From Ornithodoros turicata (taxonomy: Eukaryota; Arthropoda; Arachnida; Ixodida; Argasidae), in the NCBI RefSeq assembly GCF_037126465.1, contig NC_088202.1, positions 104,811,962 through 104,875,961 of the forward strand: DNA of 64,000 nucleotides, given 5' to 3'. Below, piece by piece: positions 25,801 to 36,803 of this stretch (position 1 is its first letter; each line of letters starts with the position of its first letter). A model generated the notes under the pieces. It did not search any database. It was given only the letters and a program-made list of their open reading frames with translations, and was not told where the DNA came from. Both the position numbers and the translations under genes were made by a program.

Positions 25801-26194
25801 TGATAACATTCGTAACGATCGATGCGCAGTCTCATTTGCTGCATTCTAAACAATCTGAATGGCTTCTTTTAGCGTTTCTTGGCAATAAAGATGAAGGTAC
25901 AAAAGTATGAGTTTCGGGTACTCTTACCCAGGAGACGACGCCGAGTGTGTGGGGGAAGGCCACCGGTGTGGATTCTTCCCGTTCAGCGTAGACAAAGAAA
26001 CCAAAGGTGGCGACAGCTGCTGTGGCGATGAAGGCAAAGCCGAGGAGGGAGAAGACGAGGCCTCTGCTATGGGGTAACGGATTCTTTTGAAGGGTGCAGC
26101 AGGAATTGCCCTCCCAGGCTGGGTTGTCAATGGTGTAGGTGCTGAGTGGCTGAGACTCCAGCATCCTATCAGCGGAACCCTCAGGGTTCACCAT
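13811..26194 (-). CDS. M1-family aminopeptidase-like type II membrane protein, catalytic residues lost
   Basis: Coding exons, 5' to 3' on the minus strand: 26194-25928, 25479-25174, 25111-24876, 24807-24652, 23704-23599, 23541-23421, 23271-23141, 22128-22015, 21937-21809, 21751-21686, 21363-21298, 19805-19672, 19604-19504, 18392-18274, 17041-16986, 15792-15645, 15562-15486, 15406-15293, 14642-14475, 14380-14246, 14185-14113, 14026-13811. They sum to 3039 nt, in frame, 1012 aa, a normal length for this family. The start ATG sits in AACCATGG. Residues about 46-69 form a single hydrophobic signal anchor, followed by a Lys/Glu-rich stalk and then the M1 start LPGDIVPQHY. FPCFDDP, GYYRVNYD..NW and the C-terminal helical domain are clear. 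GAMEN is replaced by DAQQS (407-411), HEXXH by MSILK (436-440), and the third zinc ligand is Asp459. Expected topology: cytoplasmic N-terminus and extracellular M1 ectodomain, here without zinc. The acceptor of the second exon is the least certain boundary. Confidence 0.92.
15889..16065. mobile_element. Small fold-back element in an intron of the minus-strand M1 gene
   Basis: Inverted arms of about 75 bp (TTAGAGAGTTTTAGTACATC on the left, with the matching reverse complement ending at about 16063) surround a loop of about 30 bp. GTACGCAAAGG(C/T)GATAGCGTACG also recurs within the arms. A second, more decayed relative (GAGAGCTTTAGCA...TGCTAAAGCTC) is at about 18490-18655. Confidence 0.7.
18490..18662. 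repeat. Decayed relative of the 15889-16065 fold-back element
   Basis: GAGAGCTTTAGCA near the left end pairs with TGCTAAAGCTC near the right end about 160 bp away. The interior is not strongly self-complementary. Confidence 0.4.
18710..18850. repeat. GC-rich array of GCGGGTA motifs, first block
   Basis: The heptamer GCGGGTA (or GCGGGTT) recurs on both strands about ten times, in an intron of the minus-strand M1 gene. A second block with the same motif is at 19378-19487. Confidence 0.6.
19083..19172 (+). repeat. 3'-terminal fragment of a LINE with a (GTT)n tail
   Basis: Contains GGGTATCGCCC...CCTTGGCGATGAA, then AAAATAAAGTTGTTGTTGTTG. The same block ends the LINE insertion at 48808-49456 and recurs at about 41183-41257, defining one LINE family by its shared 3' end. 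Confidence 0.7.
19378..19487. repeat. GC-rich array of GCGGGTA motifs, second block
   Basis: Several copies of GCGGGTA(C/T) plus one inverted copy (TACCCGC) at the right end, just upstream (in plus coordinates) of the exon 19504-19604. Confidence 0.55.
20200..20325. repeat. Near-perfect 56-bp-arm hairpin in an intron
   Basis: The left arm 20200-20255 and right arm 20270-20325 are reverse complements with only about six mismatches, around a 14-nt loop. The ends are TACCCT/AGGGTA. It may be a palindromic MITE with TA ends. If transcribed with the minus-strand M1 pre-mRNA it would form a long hairpin suitable for small-RNA processing (inference). Confidence 0.8.
20578..20894 (-). mobile_element. 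tRNA-derived SINE (Ruka-like) with 13-bp target duplication
   Basis: On the minus strand the head is tRNA-like: A box at 20883-20866 (TGGCGCAGCGGTAACGCG) and B box at 20840-20830 (GGTTCGAATCC). A unique body of about 250 bp follows and ends in a (TCC)n tail. GCCAATGAACAGG flanks it at 20565-20577 and 20895-20907, a perfect 13-bp target-site duplication as expected for LINE-mediated insertion. tRNA-derived SINEs of this kind are known from ticks; the exact family name is inference. It lies in an intron of the minus-strand M1 gene, in the same orientation. Confidence 0.88.
23141..23271 (-). other. Exon covering the GAMEN and HEXXH positions of the minus-strand M1 gene
   Basis: It has the same entry and exit phases as its plus-strand counterpart (1300-1457) but is 27 nt shorter. 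The sequence moves from Asp-Ile-Val-Val-Pro-Pro through Asp-Ala-Gln-Gln-Ser-Phe-Gly and ends Met-Ser-Ile-Leu-Lys-Gln. The following exon starts Trp-Ile-Gly-Gly in place of WFGN. None of the catalytic or zinc-binding side chains is left, although the splice sites are intact. Confidence 0.87.
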
Positions 26195-26552
26195 GGTTCT
26201 GCGAGTGGTTTACCGTTTGTCAGCGAAATGTGCAAGGCGCAGGAACACGTTTTAAACAAGACCACTAAGCCAGGGTGGCCGTTTCTCGATTCAGCCTGTA
26301 CTTCCGTAAGGTGCTGGTGCACCGAACAAGGGCAAATAAAGAACAATAAGGCAGACGTGACCCTGACGGACATGGCAGAAAAATGTTGAATAAGCCATTC
26401 AGAATGCACGGAGCATAATGCATAAGTCACGTTATACTTCCAAGAAGAAAATTTGAGTGTTTGTACTTTTTACTATTGGCCTTCACTCTCTTATACGCCA
26501 TACTGGAGTTCTGGTATACAGGCAATCGGAGTACGTATCTACTCGGAGCTTC

Positions 26553-27158
26553 TACAAGGTGTTACCCTATAAAAGTCTACCCGCGCCGGCATGCCGTGCT
26601 CGCCAATTACTCAATGCAGGCGGTACAATGTGTTGCCTACGTATAAACCACATAAGGACATTCATTCATGGCAAATATCGAAGTGATTGAGCACCGTTAC
26701 GCAAAGTTAGAGCGCAAAACGGGAGGTTCCCGTAGGCAAAGCAGCCAAGATGGCGCCTCTCAGTAAGCAGACGGCATCCCTTTTGGGTGTCGTCTGCTGA
26801 GTATGTCGGCATTTTTCGTACCTCACGTTGCTTACTTCTGAGCAAAATACGACAGTTACACGAAAGCGAAATGAAAACTGCAGTTCCATCCAGCTGGCAG
26901 GATATGCGACACGTCGTCGTCTGGGGAGCAGCATGGTAAGTGCTCTTCTAAACGCCGCCATCTTGATTGTTTTGACTACGGCAATTGCACGTTTTGAGTT
27001 ATAACTTGGTGTTGCGGCGCTCAATCACTTCGAAATTCACCAAGATTAAATGTCCTTATGAGCTTTATATGAAAATCGCGCAATGTGCCACCTGCATTGA
27101 GTAATTGGCGAGTACGGCATGTCGGCACTGGTAGACATTTATAGGGTAACACCCTGTA
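26553..27158. mobile_element. Fold-back MITE with long inverted arms upstream of the minus-strand M1 gene
   Basis: Begins TACAAGGTGTTACCCTATAA and ends with the complement form ATAGGGTAACACCCTGTA. The arms extend about 200-250 bp and include the shared block CGCCAATTACTCAATGCAGG. TA ends and a (C)AGGGTGT start link it to the fold-back element at 12688-13387. It lies about 360 bp upstream of the start codon of the minus-strand M1 gene and could carry or disrupt promoter sequence. Confidence 0.8.
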
Positions 27159-28540
27159 CTTTTCTCGATGGAATATGAGATACACTACAATGCTAGGTTG
27201 CATTACCCGAGTACAAATATTGAGCGCTTAACGAAGACGTCTTTGATGAATTGTATGTTCTACGATGTCCCTGTTACCCTCTTGCTGCTAGGAGGTTCCT
27301 CAACGGCTGTTGTAGTAATCAATAATATATTTTTGATGTTTTGTCCGCGGATATATATCGCTACCTTTGTTACCTAACAGCTAACGCATCTCCTCACAGT
27401 GACATAATATGAGTGACAAGGGACGCAGTTGCGTCGCCGCTTTGTGAGCACCTCGTACCTATAGCCTGTGATCAATATAGAATGGGATGCTGTGGAACGC
27501 GATCCAACGAAGTAGCAAGAAAATGTTATTACATGTTGTTACAGTATATTGCAGAGAAGTATGCGCTTGTGGTGACCGAAATATAAATATAGAAGACAAT
27601 CTTACCATAGGGAACAACCCAGCCCAAATGGTTCGCGCACGAGGCAGCTGTCACGTTCAACAATCTTCGGCTGTCACATGTCCGGCACTTTTACGCGGGC
27701 CAGTATCGTGACTGTGCGTGGCGTATGAATTTATACATCTGTTTACACTAGGTTTGAGTCTGGAAAAAGGACAGAACACATGGTGAAACTCACCATAGCT
27801 AAACTTCGAAGGCAGCCATCGCAGATACGGGACAACGTCTCAAAGTAGCTAAAAAAAAAAAAAAACTATTGGATACGTATGTTTGTGACCGTCATTGATG
27901 CTTCACGATGGTTATAACCATTGGTCAAGCAAGAAAGAAGGATGGTCGGATTAGAAAACTTACATTTATCGAACAAGGCGGTGACGCCAGACCTGCTACC
28001 TGCTCGGATATGAAAAACTTCGTTAACAAAGTAGCCGGTAGGCCAAGCCGTTGTCAAAACTGAACTTAACAGCGGCGTATCACAAACTACCAGTGCCGAA
28101 ACGGGTCGCGATCTCATTGTTTTTCTTATGCACGGTGGGCTCTTTCGCTACAAACGGAAAGGAACACACGAACAAACAGACGAATAAACGAACAACCAAA
28201 GAAGCAAACAAAGCCACCGAGAGTGAAGAATTCCGCTGGTTGCTGTAGTGCAGAAAAGGTTACACCTGTTTGAGCGTGCACGACACTGGGCTCCTTCAAT
28301 CCTACGTGCGTCGCGTTTCATTGGTCCTTCCGTTCGCTGTTCGTTCGTTTCTGGGCTGCACCCACACCGGCACACTACACTGCGCTGCACGAACACGACC
28401 AGGGAAATTCGCCAGCAATACGAGGGGAATACAAGGTCGTGCTGAAAAGTTCCCCATCCGACCCACTTCGAGATATACGAACACGATCCTGTCATCATAG
28501 ACACAACGCGCGAGACGAAAAAGATAAATTGTAGGTTTCT
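27159..28540. other. Intergenic stretch, no gene seen
   Basis: There is an A-tract at about 27850 and an (ACAAACGAA)-like low-complexity patch at about 28160-28210. Reading frames on both strands are short and match nothing recognisable. Confidence 0.5.
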
Positions 28541-29281
28541 AACTCGAAGTGTTCAACAGAACCGTCTGCTACCAGCGTAAAATTTACGAAAGTTGAACTT
28601 CGGACTGTCACGAAGTTCCTGTTCATCCAGAATAAAATTTCAAGAGAAATCTGTGAGTGCATAATGCAAACATTAAGTGACGAGTGCACATCATACTCAA
28701 CCGCGAAGAAATGGTGTGCCAACTCTCAACGTGGGGATTTTGACACCGAAGGCGCCGGGAGATGAGTGGGACCTCCAACGGTGTCAACACCCGAAATTGT
28801 TGCTTGTGTCCATGACATCAATTTGGCAGATCGGGGAATTTCGGCTAAAACAAGTGCGGAAGCCTTAGGCATGTCCAGGAAACGTATTGGATTTGTAACG
28901 CATGATGAGTTGAGCATGCAGAAGCTGTCAGCAAAGGAGTGCCGAAATGTTTGAATGTTGATGAGAAGCAACACCGAATGGATGCCTCCAAGCTCAAGCT
29001 GATTTTTCAGCATTTTGAGCATTCTTGTAGCACTTTTTTAGCGCCTTGTTACAGTTGATGAAACATGGTTGCTTCACTGTGATTCTGAGTCAAAACAACA
29101 ATCCACGGAATGGTGGCACTTGCGTTCTCCGAGGCCGAAGAAATTCAAGACTGAACGATCAGCGGGAAAGTCATGACCACGGTTTTCTGGGCCAAGGAAG
29201 GTGTTTTGATGACTAATTGTCTGAAGAATGGCGAAACAGTGAATGCAGCGTACTACGTACTACTGTAGCTTGCTCTGCCGG

Positions 29282-30590
29282 TTAAAGGGACTGTCGTATA
29301 CGTCCTGGTCGGTTCCGAAACTGTAGTGCCGTTTTACTCCTCGCTCATCACCGACAATGAGAGCGAAAATCCGATGCAAATTAGTGGAGCAGACTCTGTG
29401 CAATTTGATGTAATGCATGGCAAGAGCAGGAGACGGATGTTGAGTGTATGCCAGAATTCCAACTCTGCAAATGTCACTGAGAAAACGTCATTCGGACAGG
29501 GCCAATCAGGGAGTGCCCTTTGGCGCAAACAAATCCAATCAGGAAGCGGCCGGTTGGGCGACCGGCTGCAGGTGCAAGGGCATCTGTAAGATTCGGAGAG
29601 TCTGTGATGGACTCTGGAATGTCACATCTGGGATAGCGTCAGGCGTGTTCGTGCAGCCAGGAGCGTAACACCGTGTTCCATGCGATATCGACTTTTCATC
29701 GAGAGTTTAGTTACCGAGGGCATGGTATATTGCGGAGCGAACGCGAAGGAGACAATCGCCTGCGTAGCGCTCCCATTCGTGTGCCTGTCTTACGTCATCA
29801 TGATGTTACCATCGCCGGGGCTTCCATAGCTGCAGAGGGAGTGCGAATCTTTAAAACTCGTTTATTTAATACGTAAGCTGTTTTTTTTAGAAGGAAAACT
29901 TGGCCAAATAGACTGTGAAGTGGTGCCGAACATTACCGTGTCGGTCTTATACACACGTTTCTGGATGCGATAGTCCCTAAGGGATGGCCCATACCACTGT
30001 TGAATGATGGCCGTTGAAGAAAAGGCTCCAGCAGTGGGATTGGAACCTACACCCTCTTATTGCCGGTCAGAGATGCTACCAATTAGACCATGTTAGCTAC
30101 CCTCTCTTCACCGTACCGAGCCACGCTAGGTGACCGTTACCACTACGTTCGGCATCGACCGGCAACAGTTTCGCCCGAGAAGTGCTGATATATTGAACAA
30201 ACGAATTTTACAGATCAGCGTGGCTTCTGCAGCTGCAAAGGCTCCGGCGGCGTGACGTCACTCCCTAATCGGAAGAGTGAGAGGACATCCCTCAGAGGAG
30301 AAAGGCACCGTACAGACGCCCCCAAAATCTGCGAAACGCCCGCACGGCCACGGCGTTCCTTTTCTCAAGGTCGCGCCGTCATTGCTTCTTAGGGAGTGAC
30401 AGTTTGTCGTTTTTCCAAAGAAGAAATTCTGGTATACTGAACATCCGGTGTGTATTAATGTCATGTGGTCCATCGAATAACAGTAAAACTAGGCCGCTAT
30501 TTCGCATGGGATTTTCAACACCGTGGGGTCCACGAGGAATAAAATGGCAAGTTTCGAAATCAACGGGAACGGATGCCACTGTCCCTTTAA
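29282..30590. mobile_element. TTAA-flanked element with tRNA-like module, nested in mariner
   Basis: The left end TTAAAGGGACTGTC and right end CACTGTCCCTTTAA are short inverted repeats bounded by TTAA. The interior is not obviously related to the elements at 1757 and 10685, but it also carries a tRNA-like module (30023-30100, minus strand). It has no transposase frame. Confidence 0.75.
30023..30100 (-). repeat. tRNA-like Pol III module inside the TTAA element
   Basis: The minus strand carries an A box at 30090-30072 (TGGTCTAATTGGTAGCATC) and a B box at 30048-30038 (GGTTCCAATCC). The middle segment CCGGCAA resembles the anticodon-loop region of the tRNA-like repeats at 41.4-42.3 kb. The stems are imperfect, so it is probably SINE-derived rather than a working tRNA. 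Confidence 0.65.
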
Positions 30591-31605
30591 AGGAGGCTTT
30601 GGAAGAAACACGGCGCGGGATGCCACGGAAAGGCGTTCTCTTCCCGCAGGACAATGCATCGCACACAAAGCAGGCGAGACAATGCAGGTTCTGAAGGACT
30701 TGCGATTTGAATGCGTTGAATATACGCCGTACTCGCCGGATCTTGCGACATAATCAGGTATCCCAAACGTCTACGTACACAAGACCACGAGTGTAAGTAA
30801 GACACAAGCATGGATATTCCACAAGCCGGTCATAGGGAGAAAAGGTCAGCATGCCTCCCAGTGGACTGAAACTTCACCGAAGCACACCAAATAACAAGAC
30901 ACTTCCAGTACATTCCAAGCACCATGCCATGTGAATATGGGGTTTGTTTTTAGCTGCAGTTTTAAGGACATTTGTGATTTTGAGAAGGAGGTGCGACATC
31001 TGATGTTGCCACTTGGCGCATTGATTAGATCGGCATCACCATCGTCACGAATAAAGCATTATAAGACTGACAGTGGCCTTTAAAAAACTACGATTTCACA
31101 AAAATGAGGAGCAAATCTACCAAACAAGCAAATTGCTTTGCTCTTCTTAAATGTAGGTAAACCACAAAGCTTTGAAGCGAGGGTAACCAGAACCCAAGAT
31201 GTAGGAATAGCATCGCCGCGTAGTAGTAGTAGTAGTATCGCGCGATAGTGTGACGGGTTGGGTTTCTCGATAAAATCGCTTTCCGAAACTCTTTCCAATT
31301 TGCTAGCATCAAAGGGACAGCGCGCCGTGTTAGTTTCAAACGGTCGCGAGAGCTCGTGTTCCCCCACAGTTGAAAGTCATAAAACTTTGACATGTGCGCA
31401 GTGTCTCTCCGTGGGAAGGGTGACAGCTACTCCCCCTTAGAGAATGTTGTTTTCCCCTAGAGGCGGCTTTGTGTAGAAGGCAGCATAACTGTATGTTAAC
31501 GGAAGCGGTGGGAATTACAGCGTTCTTGGAAGGCAGTGTCGGACGCGCATGTGTTCTTGGTTTTGCGTACGTGACTGACCCGGACTGGGACATGGCGTGG
31601 GAAGG

Positions 31606-32700
31606 TTATATAAACCATGGAGGACTTCGAGAGAGAGAGAGAGAGAGGGACAGTCGCCTAAACAGTCAGTCGTAGTTCGCGTCGAGGGTTGGAACCGGCG
31701 AAAAGTCATCGACATGTGATCCAGAGCGGGAGCCCGGACGGATGCCCGCAAGGAGATGGACGACGGCGGCGCCTTGATGCTTGGAACCCACCTTCGACCT
31801 GAGGGTTCGTCCCCGAAGTCTCCTTCCACCAGCGCTGACGGCCGGGCAACCGAAGTTACGACCTAGAGGTCCAGCTGGCGGTGACTGACCGGAAAGAGGT
31901 GCACCCGACGACGATGTGGCGAGCGAAGAGACGGATCGACGGGGGCGGTAGCCGAGCGCCTGGGACCGAGCCTCCAAGTGGGACGGTAGGCCTGCCGCCA
32001 AGTCACCGTCTTCGCTATTGTTTGACCCAGCCGTGGACTAAGAATGGAGACCAGAGCGGATGAAGATCGACGGAAGCAGCAACCGAAAGCCACAACATGA
32101 AAAGCCGGCCGCGTAGGTCACTGCCGAAGTCATCTTCAGAGCTCGTCTGCCACGCCATAGTCCATGGTATGGTGAAGATGTGGTGTCGTCGGGGTGCGAA
32201 AAATCAGGGTTAGTCACTCTTGCCGCCTTGTTATGTGTCCCACGTTTGCCTATGTCCCTCGAGGTTAGTTTCTCGTGGAGTTCGTGTTATCATTCATTCT
32301 GATTGTATCATACCATACATTAGTGTTGTGTCCGCTTGTCTCATGGTAGAGTCATGGTTTTGCGTAATCGTTCATTTGAAGTATCATGTATTTGCGTTTA
32401 ACAGGGTTCATACTAAATCATATTTGTTACTGTCGCGGTTGGTGTTATGGATAACTTAAAGTGAATAATACGCGTTTCGTGGCATTCATTAAATCATGTT
32501 TTGTGGTGTCATTCCTTCTCGCCTCTGCGGGTGCCCACGTTGAGTGTATCCCCCTTTCTTGGTTAGTTTTGCGCTCCGTCCCCTTCGGCGAGGGAAGTCA
32601 CGATAGTACTGATGGCACGAAGGATACGTCCGCCAGCGATAGGGATGGGCGGACAGGTAAAAATGTTTTGTCAGCGAAATTTTGATGTTCTTGTAATAAA
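31606..32700 (+). promoter_or_regulatory. Candidate transcription unit or solo LTR: TATA box to poly(A) signal
   Basis: A strong TATA-like TTATATAAA (31606-31614) is followed by a (GA)n tract and a TCAGTC initiator-like site at about 31665. Next come a G/C-rich leader and a T-rich stretch, ending with AATAAA at 32695. No long frame is conserved. The layout suits a solo LTR (no clean TG...CA ends or target duplication found) or a short noncoding transcript. Confidence 0.3.
31627..31650. repeat. (GA)n microsatellite
   Basis: About ten GA units. Confidence 0.8.
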
Positions 32701-33166
32701 CCTGCGGTTAAGAAGTGTACCTGCTCCTTACCACACCTCTCCTGTTCGTGCACAGTTTTGAAGCAAACCGCGCTATGAAAGTGTAACCTGCTTCTACTCG
32801 GCAGAAGAAAAACCACGTTCGCAGAGTATGCAGAAAGTGCATTTCATGTAGGCTGCATATGCTGTAACCGGCACATACAATTTAAATACTAATTGTACAT
32901 TAATGTTATAATGGGAATATCATTTAGCTTCACACAAAAACGGAATAAGGCACAATTTACTAGCACGCAAATATATCATTGCTCCGCACAGACCGAATGT
33001 TCTCTCGGTTTGCAACTGCCGGTCCAGAATTTTCTTCCTATCCATCATGGGTGCACGTTGCGTATGTGTCTTAGGCACGATCACGTGTGTCGCACTCCCC
33101 GCTATCCTTGACTAAGAAAGACTTGCAAGATTAATCAAAACAGGCTACCCGAAGCTCAGTGAACTC

Positions 33167-35460
33167 TCACTGCGCCCTTGTTCGCTCAATATCGTCATGA
33201 AGCGCTTGAGAACCCTTATTCGAGCTTTGGTGACCACTGCCCATGGAACTCTCATCAGATGACACCAGCCTGCGCTGCTGTTGCTGAATCTGGTTATTCT
33301 GCGTCCTCGAGAATCCAGGAGCAGCTAAACGTTCAAATTCGTTGACGTCTTGGAACACGAAGGAAGATGAAGGTGAGGCCCTCATATCGGTGTTTTTTCT
33401 TCTGGCTTGCTCTCGAATGTCTGAGACGTCGTATGTCTCCTTGCGGAAATTATCTTCATGCCGTAGTTCGAACGCATTTGTTCTTGGAGTCATATCGATG
33501 TCTGGTGGGGGACCATCATTCGGTGTGTCCACTGTTACAGAGCCGTCAATAGCAGGGTCAACGTACGCTTGCATGCTGCACTTGGATTTCCCTTTGCTGT
33601 CTTGCTTGAACTGCAAATCTAGGCGCATCTGAGAGGATGAACCGTGAGCCTCGTCTTGGACTATGTGTTCCTGCTGCTGCTGGTCCAGCTGTTCCAGTTG
33701 CTGCCACTGTGAACCCCCACTGCTATTTTGAAGGCTGGTGTCTCTTCTACCTGCGACAAAACGGAATGTGCTAGTAGTTATTGTTCCCTTGCAATGTGAT
33801 ATCCACTCCCCCCGAGTCATTGGAATATTTCGTCCTGAAAAGGTAGAACCTTCGCCACAACGTTTTCCCCATAAAGGAACGTTTTGTTGCAGAACAGCTC
33901 ACTTAATTACTACTTATCTAGTAACAACCGAGCAGGTGAACGAACTACTTAAACGATCGAGCAGGTGAATGAAACGACGAGACGAGCAGATCGATGAGTC
34001 TTAAGCTGCGTCGGGTAACAGAATAACTGTAGACTAAAGGCAAGTAGTTCGATGTCGTGCGCACCTTGGTCGTGTGATTACCATCTTTACCCGGGGAGGA
34101 GAAATCAACTGAACTCTTCCCTTTCCGTTTAGTATTCCACGTCTCTGTACGTTTTGGGCAGTTTATGCCGTTCAGTATTTCTGCAAAAACCAACTCATCT
34201 GGTACTGCACACACATTAACTCATTCTCACGTCACTTTTGAATGAATCTGCAGTGAATGAACGCTACAGTCGGATATGTTGATACTAAAAATTGGGGTAT
34301 CTCTCCGTCTTCTCGTATGACGGACCTTCGGATTACGTCTGTCATAATGGGGTCAATCTCTGTGACAGTTTTGCCTACTAAGCATGCGAGGTTCGAGAGA
34401 GTGCTTCGTTGCAGAGACAGCACAAAGCATGTTCTTGGAAACAGGCCCGGAACGACAGTTGTAAAGCATCGAGTTAATAACGCAGCATATACTACAACTG
34501 TACATAGATACATAAAACTGTCAATGCTACGCTAATGCTCTACCCCTGACAATACTCTACAGGACGTTTTCAACCATATCTAGCTGTTGCATCAACCAGC
34601 GTAGCTCATGGCAAGGTAACCGTGCACAGTAAGCGTAGCAGGCAGCGTAATATTAAACAAATAAGAGCACGCATTTAGTTCGGGTTGGGAACCCCCCACT
34701 CAATTGCTGTAACGACCCTTATAGAATCCGTTATTCTTTCCTTACCCCTCGCTCTCTTGCGCTTCATGCCAGATCTTATATCCAGGAGCTCCTTGGACAT
34801 GACTTCTACGTCTCGCAGCTTCCTTTCGTATTCTTCCGAGCGTAGCTTAGCCTCTTCTTTCGCCTTCTTGGCTTCTTCCTCTAACTGCAAAAGCCTTAGA
34901 CGCTTCTGTTCTTCTTCTTCCTCTCTCTTCCTCCTCATTTCCTTGTCTTGGAACTTGATCTGGAACGCACGTTGAAGCTCTGCCTCATCGGGCTTCGATA
35001 TAAACGACCACTTTTGAATGTCGTTCCTGGAACTCGTTTGTGTTCCAGTCTCCACGGGATTCATTCGTGCCCTGAACGTAGCCTCTCTCATTCCTTCGTC
35101 ATCAACGTCATAGCTGTTGATCTCTTTCATCGCTCGGTACTGGACTTGTGGACGAAGGTAACGCATACAACATAAGACGCAGAGGAAGGCAAGTATCACA
35201 CCGATGAGCATAGCGACGAGGAATAAGAATATGACGAGAGGAGTCCAGTGGTTCTCAGGAACTGGCTGGTCGAGAGTTTCGACCAATATTTCGTCGTACA
35301 AAGAGCTGTTGTAGTGACGTCGTCTCTTGGGGGCGTTGGGTTCTTCCAACGCGGCCAGTCCGAACGGTGAAGAAGGTAAGAATCGAAAAATGGCTGTTGC
35401 CATGCTACCATTCGGGACAAGTGCGTCGGCATAGGAAAGCAGTAAGAGTGTCGCTGCCAT
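33167..35460 (-). CDS. Single-pass membrane protein with coiled coil, family not recognised
   Basis: Three exons: 35460-34746, 34180-34091 and 33750-33167, joined at phase-1 boundaries with consensus donors (GTAAGG, GTAAAG) and acceptors (tttttgcag, gtcgcag); 462 aa. From the chosen ATG the N-terminus looks like a signal peptide (MAATLLLLSYADALV). A short ectodomain is followed by one transmembrane segment at about residues 74-98 (PLVIFLFLVAMLIGVI...), then a cytoplasmic region with a Lys/Glu/Arg-rich coiled coil at about 160-230. The 90-nt middle exon is symmetric and could be skipped without a frameshift. The last exon is Gln/Ser-rich and polar. The frame is open for 31 codons upstream of the ATG, so an upstream exon is possible. 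I recognise no family. Expression is inferred from the matching splice phases only. Confidence 0.65.
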
Positions 35461-35927
35461 TCTATCCCATTCGTAGAGATGGCACGCACTGCCTACGGGC
35501 ACGTGCCTTGCTACATCGGCCAAAATGTTTTTGTTGATTTGCTTCGATTCCACATTCTTCTTCTTCTTAATAATAGGGGCTAAGGCCAGGTCAGATCAAA
35601 GTAACTTATGACATATATGACGTGTGATGACTAATACAGGAACTGGATATGCACATATGTAGGAGTATGCGTATGGCGACTATACACGGCCAAAAGGATG
35701 ACTGTATGAATGTGTGCGTACGTGAAAGTGTATGAGAGTAGAAGGAAGTGCCTAGAAGCGGTTGGAGAGCACGATGTAGGAAGCAAGACCAGCTACCACA
35801 GCCCTATGACATAGCGCAGTGTGTGATGCTCCGAGAGACAGCACTGACGCCAATGAGAGTGGGGCTCCTAACAAGCGTAAGGGTGTCCAGATATACCTGC
35901 GGCGTAATTGGCCGAACTGAGAGCAGG

Positions 35928-36716
35928 TTAGCAGGTTTCATCCTGGCCACAGTGGGAACAAGCAGGGGACAAAGATCGACCAGCACGGTGGAGGTAAAAA
36001 TTTAGCGGCAGCGCCAGGCATCGAGCTTTCGTCACCAAGACTTCTGTCTGCCTGGAGCTGCAGAGGTTAGGGTTCCACGAAAAGACGAGATGTTCATATG
36101 GCGGGCGTGGGGGGGGGGGGGCAGCTCGAGACAGACTTGTGAGCCGTCTGTACCTGGCAACAGAAGTGCGAGCAAGTACTGGGAGGAGAGGAAAAATCTC
36201 TCCAGAGAGGGACATTTTAGCGAGGGTGTCAGCGGTTTCGTTAAGGGTGAGTCCGCAGTGGCCAGGAATCCACGTGATTATGACGTTGCGAATATGAGGA
36301 GGGGGAAGCCGAACCAGAATGGATACCAATGACTCTGAGGACGCCAGGAAACCTGAGGGCGCCGCCAAGGCTGAAATGACAGACAGGGAGTCCGACAGCA
36401 GGATAACTTGTTCGAAGGCAGTAGGAACCCTCCTAAGGGCAAGGGCCATAGCTAAGAGCTCCCTGTCAAAGGGTGGGGTAAAGTCAGGGAGGCGAACCGG
36501 AAACTGGAAATCAAGTTCTGAGAAGTACAAGCCAGCTCCAGCGCGCTCCGCAGAAACCGACGCGTCCGTTGCAACAATCAAGCACTGTGCGTAGCGATTT
36601 AGGTGGTCCGTTAACGTCCTCTGTAGAGTTGTCAGTGGAAGACGCTTGGCTTCCGCATGAAATATCTCGGAGACTTGAATGAAGGGGGCATCCCGGTGAG
36701 GACCAAGTACACACAC
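35928..36716 (-). pseudogene. LINE ORF2 RNase H domain and C-terminal zinc motif
   Basis: Shows the RNase H residues in order: VATDAS (Asp), RELLAM (Glu), LLSDS (Asp) and a late WIPGHCGLTLNETAD block (His/Asp). It ends in a C..C motif (CSHCG). A 13-G run (36109-36121 on the plus strand, encoding prolines) lies inside but keeps the frame here. Confidence 0.85.
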
Positions 36717-36803
36717 ATCGGCCAGAGAGATCCTCAGTGGCGCGAGGAGCTGTTCGGCGAAAAGCAGCTGTGGTGTATTCGTACGGTGCCAACGACGTGT
36801 TAG

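Larger units (their letters stand above)
28560..30775 (+). pseudogene. Degenerate mariner transposase split by a TTAA element
   Basis: Order on the plus strand: an N-terminal helix-turn-helix region (KFLFIQNKISREI... and a YSTAKKW block, about 28583-28745), a second HTH region (TVSTPEIV...VHDI, 28766-28954), the first catalytic region VDETW with a W(W)HLRSPRPKK block (about 29055-29140), then FWAKEGVL. The C-terminal part resumes at about 30591 with RRGMPRKGVLFPQDNASH and TPYSPDLAT. Frameshifts and stops make it inactive. The break between the halves is the element 29282-30590. Confidence 0.85.
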
